Origin: an uncultured Lachnospiraceae bacterium | Lineage (GTDB): Bacteria > Bacillota > Clostridia > Lachnospirales > Lachnospiraceae | Direction: 5' to 3' | NCBI GenBank assembly: GCA_902781895.1 | Contig: CACZLA010000015.1 | Location: forward strand, 1-42,263 | DNA length: 42,263 bases | In this document: in pieces, positions 1-9,265 of the stretch | Numbering within the stretch: the first letter of the stretch is position 1 | Layout of the letters: every line of letters begins with the position of its first letter | Position numbers and translations under genes: made by a program | Notes under the pieces: generated by a model | What the model was told of the DNA's origin: nothing | Seen by the model: the letters and a program-made list of their open reading frames with translations, nothing else | The model's database searches: none

Positions 1-717
1 TATAAAATACCAAGTACAAATATAAAGATGCTTCTGGGAAAGGTTGATCCGGTGTTCAGAAAGGATTACTGGAAATACACAGTACCCCTGCTGATAAATC
101 AGCTGGGATGGGGCGGTGGTGTCACCATGTATTCCGTAATTATGGGGCACCTCGGTACAGATGCCGTAGCAGCTAACTCTATAGCCAGTATCGTAAGGTC
201 TATGGTGGCCAGCTTCTGCTGGGGCGTTGCAACTGCGGTCGGAATAGTTATAGGCGGACTTCTGGGCAGGAACGAACTGAAGGAAGCAAAACGTCTGGGT
301 GGTAAATATGTGAGGTTCTCCATCCTGATAGGAGTGGTTTCAGGTGTCGTTATTCTTTGCCTGATACCTGTCGTACTTAATGTCATTACACTCTCGGATA
401 CGGCAAATGGCTATCTGAAGGGTATGATGCTCATGACTGCGTATTACATCATAGGAAACTCACTTAATTCAACTGTCATTTCCGGAATCTTCCCGTCAGG
501 AGGAGATACGAAGTTCGGAATGATCTGTGATCTTATCACCTTGTGGTGTGTTGTGGTTCCTTTGGGGATGATATTTGCATTCTGGATAAAGGCCCCTGTG
601 CTTGTGGTGGCATTTATCCTGACACTGGATGAATTTGTAAAGCTTCCGGCGGTATACAGGCATTACATGAAGTACAGCTGGGTGAAGAATATAACAAGAG
701 AAGGCTCTCAGACTTAA
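1..717 (+). CDS. MATE-family efflux transporter, 3' part (5' end outside window)
   Basis: The reading frame is open from base 1, so the first ATG at 28 is not the true start and the window begins inside the gene. The visible 238 or so residues correspond to the C-terminal half of a MATE (multi-antimicrobial extrusion) transporter: about six hydrophobic segments, preceded by a segment of the type FRKDYWKYTVPLLINQ that opens the second six-helix bundle in this family, followed by YSVIMGHLGTDAVAANSIA, a typical MATE motif. The family exports cationic drugs or metabolites across the cytoplasmic membrane using Na+ or H+ gradients. The substrate cannot be told. The frame ends at TAA 715-717 and no terminator hairpin follows before the gene remnant downstream. 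Confidence 0.85.
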   Translation, partial: YKIPSTNIKMLLGKVDPVFRKDYWKYTVPLLINQLGWGGGVTMYSVIMGHLGTDAVAANSIASIVRSMVASFCWGVATAVGIVIGGLLGRNELKEAKRLGGKYVRFSILIGVVSGVVILCLIPVVLNVITLSDTANGYLKGMMLMTAYYIIGNSLNSTVISGIFPSGGDTKFGMICDLITLWCVVVPLGMIFAFWIKAPVLVVAFILTLDEFVKLPAVYRHYMKYSWVKNITREGSQT

Positions 718-721
718 TTTT

Positions 722-1557
722 AAAGTTGAAAGTGAGGCTTATCAGGGACTTTCAGAGCTTAAGCAGGTTGCTGTTAATGAAAGCTTTGTTGTTTCACAGG
801 CAGGTGTCATCCGTAAGGAAGCAGGAGCTATTTCCATAAAGGAAGGATTCGATACCGGATCAGAGTCATGAATGATACGGCAATCGGTGGTTTAATCGGT
901 GCTGCTGTTTCATCTCTCGGAGCCACCGGGGCAGATACAGATACTGAAAAACTCCGTGACGATGCAGAAAAGATGTTATCAAAATATGATGGCGTAACAA
1001 GTGTTGAAAGTATAGATATGTCCACACTTTTTGATGAGGTCACAGCTCTTGCGGATAGTAATCATATAGAAGTACCGGGAAGATTCACGATGCTCCTCAG
1101 ATCTATCATAACTATCGAGGGTGTTATCGAGGAATTCTGTCCTGAGCTGAATCTGTTTGAACTTCTTTCTAACAAGCTTATGGAAAGAGCGAAGAAAAGC
1201 TTCAATCTGAAGAGTACTGTAACTAATATCGGAAGAGAGCTTTTAGAGGTTGGCGAAAAAACAGTAAAGCTTCCTGTACTTATAGCCGATGCTCTTAATA
1301 ACCTCAATAAGGGAAGAGCGAAGGTAAATGTGGAAGTAAAGGGAATTGATGAACCGCTTCATCGTATAGGGGAGTTTCTGAGATATACATTGCTTATAGT
1401 CGTTGCCTGTGTTCTGTTTACAGGTTCGTGTATACTTTGTATGACAAAACTTGAACCCAAAGTTGCAGGAAATGTTCCCCTTGTTGCAGTTGTGGGAATA
1501 CTGTTTTCCATAGCACTTGCTATCTTTGCTATAAAAAAACTGTGGAAGCTGAAATAG
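722..1557 (+). pseudogene. Broken chimeric gene ending in the C-terminus of an AarF/UbiB (ABC1)-like protein
   Basis: From 868 an open frame of 229 residues carries the C-terminal part of an ABC1/UbiB-type atypical kinase: a segment starting near EKLRDDAEKMLSKYDG, then EVPGRFTMLLRSIITIEGV, and two C-terminal membrane helices. The kinase core (several hundred residues with the ATP-binding motifs) is missing. Upstream, 722-871 in another frame reads KVESEAYQGLSELKQ to GFDTGSES and stops at TGA 869-871; it continues sensibly as MNDTAIGGLIGAAV in the frame of the 868 ORF, so a one-base shift lies near 866-870. The glycine-rich stretch is not UbiB-like and faintly resembles small glycine-zipper membrane proteins (DUF1269 type, weak recollection). 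I read this as a deletion scar that fused two genes and then frameshifted. A short expressed membrane protein from 868 cannot be excluded. Confidence 0.6.
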
Positions 1558-1565
1558 AGTAGGTG

Positions 1566-2729
1566 TCAGATTGTTTTGAGCTGCTCTTTACGTCGATACA
1601 TTTTTTTATCAGCACGCTTAAATACATCATTATAACCTGTGTCTGTATTCGGATTATATGAAGCACCGCCACTGGCTATTACCACAAGGCCGGCACGTTT
1701 ATTCGCCCGAATAACCTGGTTAAATGATTTCATAAGAGAAGTTCTGTCTTCATAATCTTCGCCTTCGAGTATGGTGACAAATTCGTCACCTCCGATTCTG
1801 AAGACAGGACTGTGCTTAAAGCGCTGGCAAATGAGTTTGCAGGCGCTTTTTATATATTCATCACCTTCGTCATGTCCGAAGGTGTCATTTATCTCCTTTA
1901 ATCCATTTAAATCAAATACTATGATTCCGTACTCTGTTAATTCGCCGTTTTGAACCCGTGATTCAATGTCGGTCATAGCATCCATATAAGCAAGCTTATT
2001 CTTGACTCCCGTAAGTGGATCCTTATAAGCTGCTTCTTTCTCTTTTTCAAGCTCACGCTGATATTCTACAGTCATATCTCTGTAAACAAATGAATGGATC
2101 ATGCATGTGGCAAGAAGACATCCGATGGAGTAGAAGGGCATTAACGGGAAAAAAGACTGCATGGCAATAAAAACAGTCATTATGATTCCTGATACTCCTA
2201 TGGTTATATGATGAGCCCTATCATCTCCCGTTACTTTAAATGAAACATATAATGTGTATATTGATGTCATAAGGAATAAAAACATCTGTATAAAGAGTGT
2301 TATATATCTGGCCTGGCCGGGGGCATATTCATTATCCTTATCGAATCCAAATACAACGGGAATGAACAGATTGACAACCAGGGCTATGAATTCATATGTA
2401 AGAATGATCCATCCGCTGATAAGAAGTATTCTTGAAAAACGTCCCTTGTTATCCAGATAGGAGACCACAAATCTGGTCCAGAAAAGAACTGACAGAACCA
2501 TGGATGCGAAAAAGATCACAGTATCTATATAAAGCATGAGTATCATTTTCCGGTCATACAAATAGCCCCATAAAATATCCGAAATATAGAAAATCATGAC
2601 ACCATAAAGAAACATACGATAGCGATTTCTGGTAATCTTTGTACTCGTATTCTGGGGCTTTTTAAGAGCTTCGATATTTATAATTATATGAACTAATAAT
2701 GAAAGAACTCCAATACTGGCGTAGTACAT
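1566..2729 (-). CDS. Membrane diguanylate cyclase (GGDEF)
   Basis: A 387-residue protein with about seven hydrophobic segments in the first 230 residues, a short charged linker (EYQRELEKEKEAAYKDPLTG) and a C-terminal GGDEF domain. The signature loop is intact (FRIGGDEFVTI), as are the metal and substrate region FDLNGLKEINDTFGHDEGD and the DPLTGVKNK entry motif, so it should make cyclic di-GMP from two GTP at the inner face of the membrane. No RxxD inhibitory site is seen before GGDEF (the residues there are KHSPVF), so classical product inhibition is unlikely. The start is fixed by AGGAGG a few bases before the ATG. It lies 12 bp after the membrane hydrolase gene on the same strand, so the two probably share a transcript. 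The signal sensed by the membrane part is unknown. Confidence 0.9.
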   Translation of the reverse strand: MYYASIGVLSLLVHIIINIEALKKPQNTSTKITRNRYRMFLYGVMIFYISDILWGYLYDRKMILMLYIDTVIFFASMVLSVLFWTRFVVSYLDNKGRFSRILLISGWIILTYEFIALVVNLFIPVVFGFDKDNEYAPGQARYITLFIQMFLFLMTSIYTLYVSFKVTGDDRAHHITIGVSGIIMTVFIAMQSFFPLMPFYSIGCLLATCMIHSFVYRDMTVEYQRELEKEKEAAYKDPLTGVKNKLAYMDAMTDIESRVQNGELTEYGIIVFDLNGLKEINDTFGHDEGDEYIKSACKLICQRFKHSPVFRIGGDEFVTILEGEDYEDRTSLMKSFNQVIRANKRAGLVVIASGGASYNPNTDTGYNDVFKRADKKMYRRKEQLKTI

Positions 2730-2741
2730 AAATCCTCCTGT

Positions 2742-4076
2742 TTAAAATCCTTTGTTCTTTAGTCCATTTAACAGTTTAACATAAAATTCTCTTACATCAT
2801 AGCCCTTTATATTCTCCCGGTTCAGGTCGATCACATCACCATGTGAAATGCCTTTATCATAGGGGGATTCCACTAGAGTAAAGTTATCATCCAGTGGAAA
2901 TGATCCTATTCCCACCAGACCGTCATTTTTATCATCAAACATTTTGACAAAGTTGTTGGTAAGGTTGAGAGGAAATCTGCCGCCGGTTGCCTTTTTAAGA
3001 ACAGATCCAAAGGCCTGATAGTAAACATTTTCGGAGCTCGGCATCAATTTGTTCAGCTCAGCTACCTTGGAAGAGGTGAGATCTGTGACGCCTGCAATAA
3101 AATCGGGATTCGGATCACCCAGCTTTTTGAGGGCAAAGTTATACCCTCCTGAAACCTTATCCTTTAATCCTTCAGGCGCTTTATTTAGCAGATAGTCTGC
3201 AAAAACACAGCCGTGATTTGGTGTGTTGATCATGGTAAGAGATGCAACATATTTATCCATGCCGAGATTCGCAATGGCATATCTGGTATCCAGACCGCCC
3301 TTGGAATGTGCTATCACATTTACTTTTTCACAGCCGGTTTCATCGATTATTTCTTTTATTCTCTCGGCCAGCTCCTTTGCAGAGTCTTCAACTGAAAGCG
3401 AAGAGGAGTGATTACCATAGTAAATGGTGGCTCCGTTTTTTTTCAGTTCCTCCGGAATCCTTCCCCAATAATTAAATGCTTTGAAATCCCTGAAAAATAT
3501 TCCGTGTACCATAAGTATGGGATATCTGGTTTTGCAGACTGCGTCCATTTCTCTTTCTTTATTAAGCTTCAGCTTATCATTTTCAAAGGATACTTCATCC
3601 CTGCATACTCTGATGATCTTGATCAGCATGATGATGTGAGCGATGGGGATAAGCCCCAGTATAAGGCCGGTGGTCCGGTACCTTACACCCAGCTGTGTTG
3701 AGCAAAGATATACCCGGATAATACCGCACCAGAAAACAGCTCCCAGTATGAGCACCAGAAAAATGGCATTGATAAGAAGAGGCTTTATTTTAATATCATA
3801 TATAAAGAAGCTTATCAGATACAGTGCAATATCCAGGAAAAGATTTATTAAAAATATGATGAGCAGACGGTAACCGTTTCGTATACTCGAGAGCTTTCTG
3901 CTCAGCAGTTTTTTGCAAAACAGTGAGGGGAACAAGATTATAAAAACAGTAAATATAATAACTAAAATGACTAAAATAACGGTAATATATGCCGGTATTT
4001 TTACGTCGAATAAAACATCATATAAATAAAAGTTGGATAATACAAAAAGTATTATCGAGTTGAATAATAAAATCAT
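2742..4076 (-). CDS. Membrane-anchored alpha/beta hydrolase (lipase/esterase-like)
   Basis: A 444-residue protein. Residues 1-160 are strongly hydrophobic with about five membrane segments; from about 185 an alpha/beta hydrolase fold begins. The oxyanion strand reads YPILMVHGIFFRD, the nucleophile elbow is IAHSKGG with Ser258, and candidate acid and His residues lie in DDKNDGLVG and ISHGDVID near the C-terminus. This layout matches triacylglycerol lipase/PGAP1-like hydrolases acting on lipids or acyl esters, and the N-terminal bundle would hold it at the membrane. The substrate is unknown. Transcribed divergently from the ABC exporter genes, with the diguanylate cyclase 12 bp downstream. Confidence 0.8.
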   Translation of the reverse strand: MILLFNSIILFVLSNFYLYDVLFDVKIPAYITVILVILVIIFTVFIILFPSLFCKKLLSRKLSSIRNGYRLLIIFLINLFLDIALYLISFFIYDIKIKPLLINAIFLVLILGAVFWCGIIRVYLCSTQLGVRYRTTGLILGLIPIAHIIMLIKIIRVCRDEVSFENDKLKLNKEREMDAVCKTRYPILMVHGIFFRDFKAFNYWGRIPEELKKNGATIYYGNHSSSLSVEDSAKELAERIKEIIDETGCEKVNVIAHSKGGLDTRYAIANLGMDKYVASLTMINTPNHGCVFADYLLNKAPEGLKDKVSGGYNFALKKLGDPNPDFIAGVTDLTSSKVAELNKLMPSSENVYYQAFGSVLKKATGGRFPLNLTNNFVKMFDDKNDGLVGIGSFPLDDNFTLVESPYDKGISHGDVIDLNRENIKGYDVREFYVKLLNGLKNKGF

Positions 4077-4204
4077 AAGAACCTCGACATTTATAAATCA
4101 TATTACACTAATTTCGATGATACATGACACGTATATCATAATAAAAAAAGGGGGATATTACAACAATGTGACTAAAGTCATATTCAAATAGTATCTTTTT
4201 TCAC

Positions 4205-4233
4205 TACAATACCGGATCTGCATTTTCTATAAT
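4205..4233 (+). promoter_or_regulatory. Candidate sigma-A promoter for the ABC exporter operon
   Basis: A perfect TATAAT lies at 4228-4233, 17 bp after a weak -35 match TACAAT (4205-4210), and 67 bp before the ATG of the ATPase gene. The 4077-4299 gap is AT-rich, contains no ORF and must also hold the promoter for the divergent hydrolase gene. Only the -10 box is convincing. Confidence 0.4.
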
Positions 4234-4299
4234 AAGCATGTCAGATGAAGTTATGCAAAGTGTGAGCAAAAAATAAGCTAATAAAAACGGAGAGTAAAA

Positions 4300-5052
4300 A
4301 TGGGAACAATTCTTAAAACAAATGATCTTACAAAGAAATATGACAACAAGGTTGTAGTAGACAACCTGAATATAGAAATAGAAGAGGGAGAGATATTCGG
4401 ACTTCTCGGACCAAACGGAGCCGGAAAGAGTACAACGATGAATATGATCTGCGGAATAGTTCGGCCGACTCTCGGAAGCGTAGACTTCATGGGACAGGAT
4501 TTTCAGAAGAACAGAAAAAAGCTGATCGAGAATCTGGGATACATCCCACAGGATCTTGCGATACACGGCAACCTGAAGGCTTGGGAAAATGTGGAGCTCT
4601 TCACCTCACTTTACGGAATAAAGGGAGCAGAGCTAAAGGAAAGAATAGATGAGTCTCTCGAGTATGTCGGACTTCTTGATAAAAGAGGTGACTATGCAAA
4701 AACATTTTCCGGAGGAATGAAGAGAAGACTTAACATCGCCTGTGCCATAGGCCATCATCCCAGACTATTGATCTTCGATGAGCCTACAGTTGGTATCGAT
4801 CCACAGTCCAGAAACTTTATCCTGGATAAGATAAAGCAGTCAAACAAAAACGGTGCGACGGTCATCTACACCAGTCACTATATGGAAGAGGTTGAGGCCA
4901 TCTGTACAAGGATCGCAATCATGGATAACGGCAAGGTGATAGCAACCGGAACAAGTGAGGAACTGAAGAAGATGGTTGTAGATGATACATCAACCATAAC
5001 ACTTGAGGAAGTATTCCTTACAATGACAGGAAAGAAGCTTAGAGATTATTAG
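4300..5052 (+). CDS. ABC transporter ATP-binding protein (ABC-2 exporter type)
   Basis: A 250-residue nucleotide-binding subunit. Walker A is GPNGAGKST (from residue 37), the Q-loop region is GYIPQDLAIHGN, the ABC signature is SGGMKRR, Walker B is LLIFDEPTVG, and the switch His is in YTSHYMEEVE. The C-terminal TLEEVFLTMTG is the ending usual for drug- and antibiotic-export ATPases (CcmA/NodI group). It will power the two permeases encoded just downstream. CGGAGAG stands before the ATG. With the permeases and the kinase/regulator pair it forms an export module of the kind often used against peptide antibiotics or lipid-active compounds, but the cargo is not shown by the sequence. Confidence 0.93.
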   Translation: MGTILKTNDLTKKYDNKVVVDNLNIEIEEGEIFGLLGPNGAGKSTTMNMICGIVRPTLGSVDFMGQDFQKNRKKLIENLGYIPQDLAIHGNLKAWENVELFTSLYGIKGAELKERIDESLEYVGLLDKRGDYAKTFSGGMKRRLNIACAIGHHPRLLIFDEPTVGIDPQSRNFILDKIKQSNKNGATVIYTSHYMEEVEAICTRIAIMDNGKVIATGTSEELKKMVVDDTSTITLEEVFLTMTGKKLRDY

Positions 5053-5061
5053 GAGTGTAAA

Positions 5062-6150
5062 ATGATCAGATATTTAATAAAGAACAATCTAAAACTGATG
5101 TCCAGAAGCATCACAAATATACTTCTTCTGGTAATCATGCCGCTGATCCTTATAGCGCTTCTCTCAAGTGCCTTCAACGATATGATGAAAAAGTATGAAG
5201 ACAAGACTGAAATTAATGCAGGCTACAGGATTGAAGGCGATTCTGTATCAGCTGAGATGATAGATGTATTTAAAGAGTCAGCTGCAAAGGAAGGATTCAT
5301 TCTTCGTGAGTATCCTTCAGGAGATCCTAAGGAACTTGTAAAGAACGAAGATATAGATGGATTTGTAATATTTAAGGATGATACCTATACCATTTATCAG
5401 AGTGGTGATGCAAAGGAAGAGGGAAAGCTTCTGGAATATGCCATCGGTTCCTTCTGTGAAACAGCTGCTTCAGCGACTATGGAACCAAATAAGAGTGTAG
5501 CAGAATCTTCTGTGGAACTGAGGGTTGAACATCCTGACTATATGAAAGCCATTGATTCAAAGGACTATTACGGAATCATTGAGATCGTATACTTCGGATG
5601 GTGCGCAATTGTTTGCGGAGCCGGAATCTTCATGAGTGAGAAGAAGTACAGGATAAGAAAAAAGTTTCAGGTATCAAATCTTTCCGAAACAAAGCTTTAT
5701 TTGGGAAAATTCATACCGATGCTTCTGGCAGTGAGTATAGGTACATTTGTATCAAGTCTGCTTTCAATCGTACTCTTCGGAGTTCACTGGGGTAACCCGC
5801 TTCTGTCAATGCTGATAATACTTTTCTCAGTCGCAGCAGCAACAGCACTCGGGCTTATGGTTTATGCCATCTTCGATAACATAGTCATAACAATAATCGG
5901 AGTATTCATGGTAGTATGGTTTGCAGGATTCTTTGGAGGAAGCTTTGAAACATATATGTTCTCAGCGCATCCTATGACACTTAAGGTTTTATCACCAATA
6001 TATCACATCAACAGATCACTGGTTGAGCTTTCCTGTATGGGACACAGCGATTATGTGGCCAGCGCAATTATCTATTCATCAGTAATAATCATTGGATGTT
6101 CATTAGTAGCAATTCTTGCCGGAACTATAAGAAAGAGAGGCAAAGCATGA
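5062..6150 (+). CDS. ABC-2 type permease, subunit 1
   Basis: A 362-residue membrane subunit with one N-terminal helix (about 12-38), an extracytoplasmic domain of about 130 residues, then five or six helices from about 175 to 355. This is the ABC2_membrane_3 layout. The start has AGGAG 6-9 bases upstream and follows the ATPase by 9 bp. Its stop codon overlaps the start of the second permease (ATGA), so the two are translationally coupled and probably assemble as a heterodimer. Confidence 0.88.
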   Translation: MIRYLIKNNLKLMSRSITNILLLVIMPLILIALLSSAFNDMMKKYEDKTEINAGYRIEGDSVSAEMIDVFKESAAKEGFILREYPSGDPKELVKNEDIDGFVIFKDDTYTIYQSGDAKEEGKLLEYAIGSFCETAASATMEPNKSVAESSVELRVEHPDYMKAIDSKDYYGIIEIVYFGWCAIVCGAGIFMSEKKYRIRKKFQVSNLSETKLYLGKFIPMLLAVSIGTFVSSLLSIVLFGVHWGNPLLSMLIILFSVAAATALGLMVYAIFDNIVITIIGVFMVVWFAGFFGGSFETYMFSAHPMTLKVLSPIYHINRSLVELSCMGHSDYVASAIIYSSVIIIGCSLVAILAGTIRKRGKA

Positions 6151-7436
6151 AAACACTCGTAAAAACAAGTATGAAACTTCTTCTCAGAACAAAGGCATTC
6201 TGGTTTTTCCTTCTGCTTATGCCTATGCTTTCAACCTTGATCCTCAAGGTCAAGTTTGACAGCTCAGCAGCATATGTCGATAACAGTAAGGAAGAAATTA
6301 TTGAACTGGATAAGGTCGAAGATAAGGTTGCTTACTATGGTGGTAAGGGCGAATATGTTATCAAGGTTTACGATGCATCCCACAGTGAGCTTTCAGATTA
6401 TCTCTTAAACAAACTTTCAAAGAGTGGAATGTTCCTGGTATGCAGAGCTGATCTTTCAAAGGATTCAGAAAAGGGCATAGTAAATGATGGTTATATCCAG
6501 AGATTTATAGATAAAGACGGTTACGAAGACAGAATGGGAGCGGCTCTTTACATTCATCCGGATTTTGATGAGGTGATCCTCAGAGGAAATGTATCTGATG
6601 CGGTTACAATCTATAACCTTTCAGAGGATGGCAGAAATGAAGCAATGGAAAAAGAAGTGGCTTTCCAGCTTTCAAGAATTAAGTCAGCGGCAGCCGGAGT
6701 AGAAAATGCCGACAGCTCATTAATAATGCAGCAGCTTAGCGAGGTTGACAGCAGACTTCCGGAAAAAGAAATCGTTTCAGTTGCAGGCGGAAACGGAAGA
6801 GACCTTACAGTTAAACAGACAAATCAGAGAAGTCAGATGGGTTATGCATTTGCATTCATGACACTTGGATTTGTATTCTGTGGTATCTTTGTAGCGCATG
6901 CATCAATTAAGGAACAGAAGAATGGAGTTCTTACAAGAATCAACCTGACAAAAGCAAATACATTTCAGTATTTCGCTTCCAAGTTTATAACTGTATTTAT
7001 TATATCCATAATGGTATCAGTAGTTATGGCAGCGTGTTCCATAGCACTCAATATGGATGACCTGGGAATGAGCCGACTTAAGTTTATCAGCATGATCTTT
7101 ATGATGGGACTTATCTTCAGTTCAGTAAGTATGCTTATCGGAATCATCCTCGGAGATGTAATGAGTGCAAATGTGGCAGCCTTTACAGTGTGGTGTATGT
7201 CAGCACTTCTGAGCGGACTTTATTTCCCACTGAACTATACTTCGCCGGCACTCAAGGCACTTTCCTTCATGATGCCTCAGAAGTGGTTCCTTGAGGGCAC
7301 TGAAATGATATTTGTTGGAGACAATAAGGCATTTCCTATGTTAATATGTATTACAGCAGCTTTTCTGGTTGTTATACTCAGCCTCGGAAGCTTAGGTCTT
7401 AAGATAAGAAGGACAGATTCATGGGGGAATACCTAA
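6147..7436 (+). CDS. ABC-2 type permease, subunit 2
   Basis: A 429-residue membrane subunit: one helix near residues 12-35, a large extracytoplasmic domain of roughly 200 residues, then about six helices ending near 425. I chose the ATG at 6147, which overlaps the stop of the first permease, over the upstream in-frame ATG at 6096 because that one lies inside the previous gene and lacks a ribosome binding site. It belongs to the same ABC-2 superfamily as its neighbour but is clearly diverged, which fits a heterodimeric exporter. The end overlaps the histidine kinase start by 16 bp. Confidence 0.87.
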   Translation: MKTLVKTSMKLLLRTKAFWFFLLLMPMLSTLILKVKFDSSAAYVDNSKEEIIELDKVEDKVAYYGGKGEYVIKVYDASHSELSDYLLNKLSKSGMFLVCRADLSKDSEKGIVNDGYIQRFIDKDGYEDRMGAALYIHPDFDEVILRGNVSDAVTIYNLSEDGRNEAMEKEVAFQLSRIKSAAAGVENADSSLIMQQLSEVDSRLPEKEIVSVAGGNGRDLTVKQTNQRSQMGYAFAFMTLGFVFCGIFVAHASIKEQKNGVLTRINLTKANTFQYFASKFITVFIISIMVSVVMAACSIALNMDDLGMSRLKFISMIFMMGLIFSSVSMLIGIILGDVMSANVAAFTVWCMSALLSGLYFPLNYTSPALKALSFMMPQKWFLEGTEMIFVGDNKAFPMLICITAAFLVVILSLGSLGLKIRRTDSWGNT

Positions 7437-8557
7437 AGGAAAATTACTTCACCATCGTTCGTATAATCCTTGTGATTACATTTTGCATATACGGTGTTGT
7501 GGGAATATTTGATGAATCATCAGACACAGGAGTATCACTTACGATACTCCTGCTTGTTTCGTTATTTATAGCGTGTATGGCGATTAAGGAGACGGTATCG
7601 GAAGGGAAAAAAATAGTATTTCTGATAATAGCAGTAATTCTTTTTGCGGCGCTTATGACAGTGGGGGGGAGCAGTTTTATTCTACTTGGTTATTTACTGG
7701 CATATGAACTTCTTGCCTTTATAAATGCAAAACCGATTTGGTATCTAATTCCATTTGCCGGCGTGTTTATAGATACATCGGTTGGTGTATTAAATCAGTT
7801 TATTGCAGTAGTGCTTCTCGCTTTATGTTATATGCAGTATGAGTTCGTGGTTGCTCCGTATAGGAAACAGATGATGGAGGATACCAAAGAACAGCAGTAC
7901 CTGAAAAGAGATATTGAGATCAGAGAATATGCTGTCAGAACAGAGCGGGAAAAAAATATGGTCATGGCTGAGAACAAGGTTCTTGAGGAAAGGGCAAACC
8001 TGTCCCAGACGCTTCATGACAAGCTGGGACACAACATCAACGGTTCCATATATCAGCTTGAGGCCAGCAAGGTTATAATGGACAAGGATCCTGAAAAAAC
8101 AAAGAGTATGATCCAGGCCGTTATAGACCAGCTCCGAACAGGAATGGATGAGATACGTGCCATCCTCAGAAAAGAGAGACCGGAGAAGCAGAAGATGGCT
8201 GTCCTTCAGCTTTACGAGCTGTGCGAGGACTGTAACAACAAGGGTGTTGAGGCTGAGTTCACTAAAGAGGGAGACCTCTCGAAAATACCGGACAGTATCT
8301 GGGAAGTTATTCTGGACAATTCATTTGAGGCAGTTACAAATGCAATGAAGTATTCAAAGTGTAATACTATAAACATAAAAATAGTCGTCATGAACAAGAT
8401 GGTCAGATGTGCCGTTTCCGATGACGGAATTGGCTGCGACAACATAGTAGATGGAATGGGAATCTCGGGAATGAGACAGCGAGTCAGGAGCATAGGTGGC
8501 AATATCGAATTCAAATCTCATCCGGGATTTGAAGTGAGCATGCTGCTGCCGATATAG
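7421..8557 (+). CDS. Sensor histidine kinase, HisKA_3 (DesK/NarX-like)
   Basis: A 378-residue kinase. About six hydrophobic segments occupy residues 10-140 with almost no extracytoplasmic loops, so it probably senses the membrane or the exporter itself. A coiled linker (about 150-190) leads to the HisKA_3 box SQTLHDKLGHNINGS with phosphoacceptor His199, and a HATPase_c domain with N box DNSFEAVTNAMKYSK, G1 box SDDGIGCD and G2 box GMGISGMRQRV. The gene overlaps the second permease by 16 bp and is followed by its response regulator after 9 bp, so the exporter is likely to be controlled by, or to act as co-sensor for, this pair. Confidence 0.92.
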   Translation: MGEYLKENYFTIVRIILVITFCIYGVVGIFDESSDTGVSLTILLLVSLFIACMAIKETVSEGKKIVFLIIAVILFAALMTVGGSSFILLGYLLAYELLAFINAKPIWYLIPFAGVFIDTSVGVLNQFIAVVLLALCYMQYEFVVAPYRKQMMEDTKEQQYLKRDIEIREYAVRTEREKNMVMAENKVLEERANLSQTLHDKLGHNINGSIYQLEASKVIMDKDPEKTKSMIQAVIDQLRTGMDEIRAILRKERPEKQKMAVLQLYELCEDCNNKGVEAEFTKEGDLSKIPDSIWEVILDNSFEAVTNAMKYSKCNTINIKIVVMNKMVRCAVSDDGIGCDNIVDGMGISGMRQRVRSIGGNIEFKSHPGFEVSMLLPI

Positions 8558-8566
8558 GAGAAAAGA

Positions 8567-9226
8567 ATGGATAAGATAAAGGTTATAATTGCCGACGACA
8601 GTGATTTCGTCCGCGATGGAATGAAAATAATACTGGATGTGGATGATGAATTTGAGGTTCTCGGTTCTGCAGCGAACGGAAAGGAAGCAATTGAACTGGC
8701 GGAGAAAACAAAGCCGGATGTTTTTCTGATGGATATCCAGATGCCGGAGATGGATGGAATTGAAGCAACGAAGTATATAGTGGAGCATAATCTGGGAAAG
8801 GTTCTCATACTCACTACCTTTGATGATGATGATCTGGTAAAGCAGGCACTCAAGAACGGTGCGAAAGGATATCTTATAAAAAATCATACACCTGACCATC
8901 TGAAGCAGATGATCAAGTCGGTTTATTTCGGAACGGGAGTCATGGAGGAGAGTATACTTGAGTCTCTGACAAATGGTTCGGCCGCGGGAGATAACTCAGC
9001 AGGAGCAAATACATTGGCCGAAAATGCCTTTGATCCGACGCCTTATTCAGAGCGTGAGCTTGATATAATAAGGGCTGTGGCTGAGGGGCTTTCAAATAAG
9101 GAGATTGCTGCAAAGCTTTTTATCTCTGAGGGAACCGTGAAGAATTATATAACCAATATCCTTTCAAAAGAAAACCTGTCACATAGAACAGCCCTAGCGG
9201 TGTACTATCTGACAGGTAAGAAATAA
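8567..9226 (+). CDS. NarL/LuxR-family response regulator
   Basis: A 219-residue regulator with a CheY-like receiver domain (1-125; acidic pair D10/D11, phosphoacceptor Asp56 in VFLMDIQMPEMDG, Lys in KGYLIK) and a LuxR-type HTH near 155-215 (YSERELDIIRAVAEGLSNKE, then FISEGTVKNYITNILSK). A Gly/Ala/Asn-rich linker joins them. It follows the histidine kinase gene by 9 bp with GGAG before its ATG. It presumably activates the exporter operon promoter. A terminator follows the stop codon. Confidence 0.93.
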   Translation: MDKIKVIIADDSDFVRDGMKIILDVDDEFEVLGSAANGKEAIELAEKTKPDVFLMDIQMPEMDGIEATKYIVEHNLGKVLILTTFDDDDLVKQALKNGAKGYLIKNHTPDHLKQMIKSVYFGTGVMEESILESLTNGSAAGDNSAGANTLAENAFDPTPYSERELDIIRAVAEGLSNKEIAAKLFISEGTVKNYITNILSKENLSHRTALAVYYLTGKK

Positions 9227-9240
9227 GAATCGATATCAGG

Positions 9241-9265
9241 GGAGCAGTGTTTACTGCTCCTTTTT
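9241..9265 (+). terminator. Intrinsic terminator after the ABC/two-component operon
   Basis: An 8-bp perfect stem GGAGCAGT/ACTGCTCC with loop GTTT, followed by TTTTT. The downstream arm overlaps the last codons and stop (9251-9253) of the convergent EAL gene, so the same bases serve both ends. It lacks a T-run on the minus strand and so works in one direction only. Confidence 0.85.

Noticed and set aside
8354-8899. 181-residue open frame on the minus strand
   Set aside because: Overlaps the histidine kinase and response regulator in antisense; no family features.
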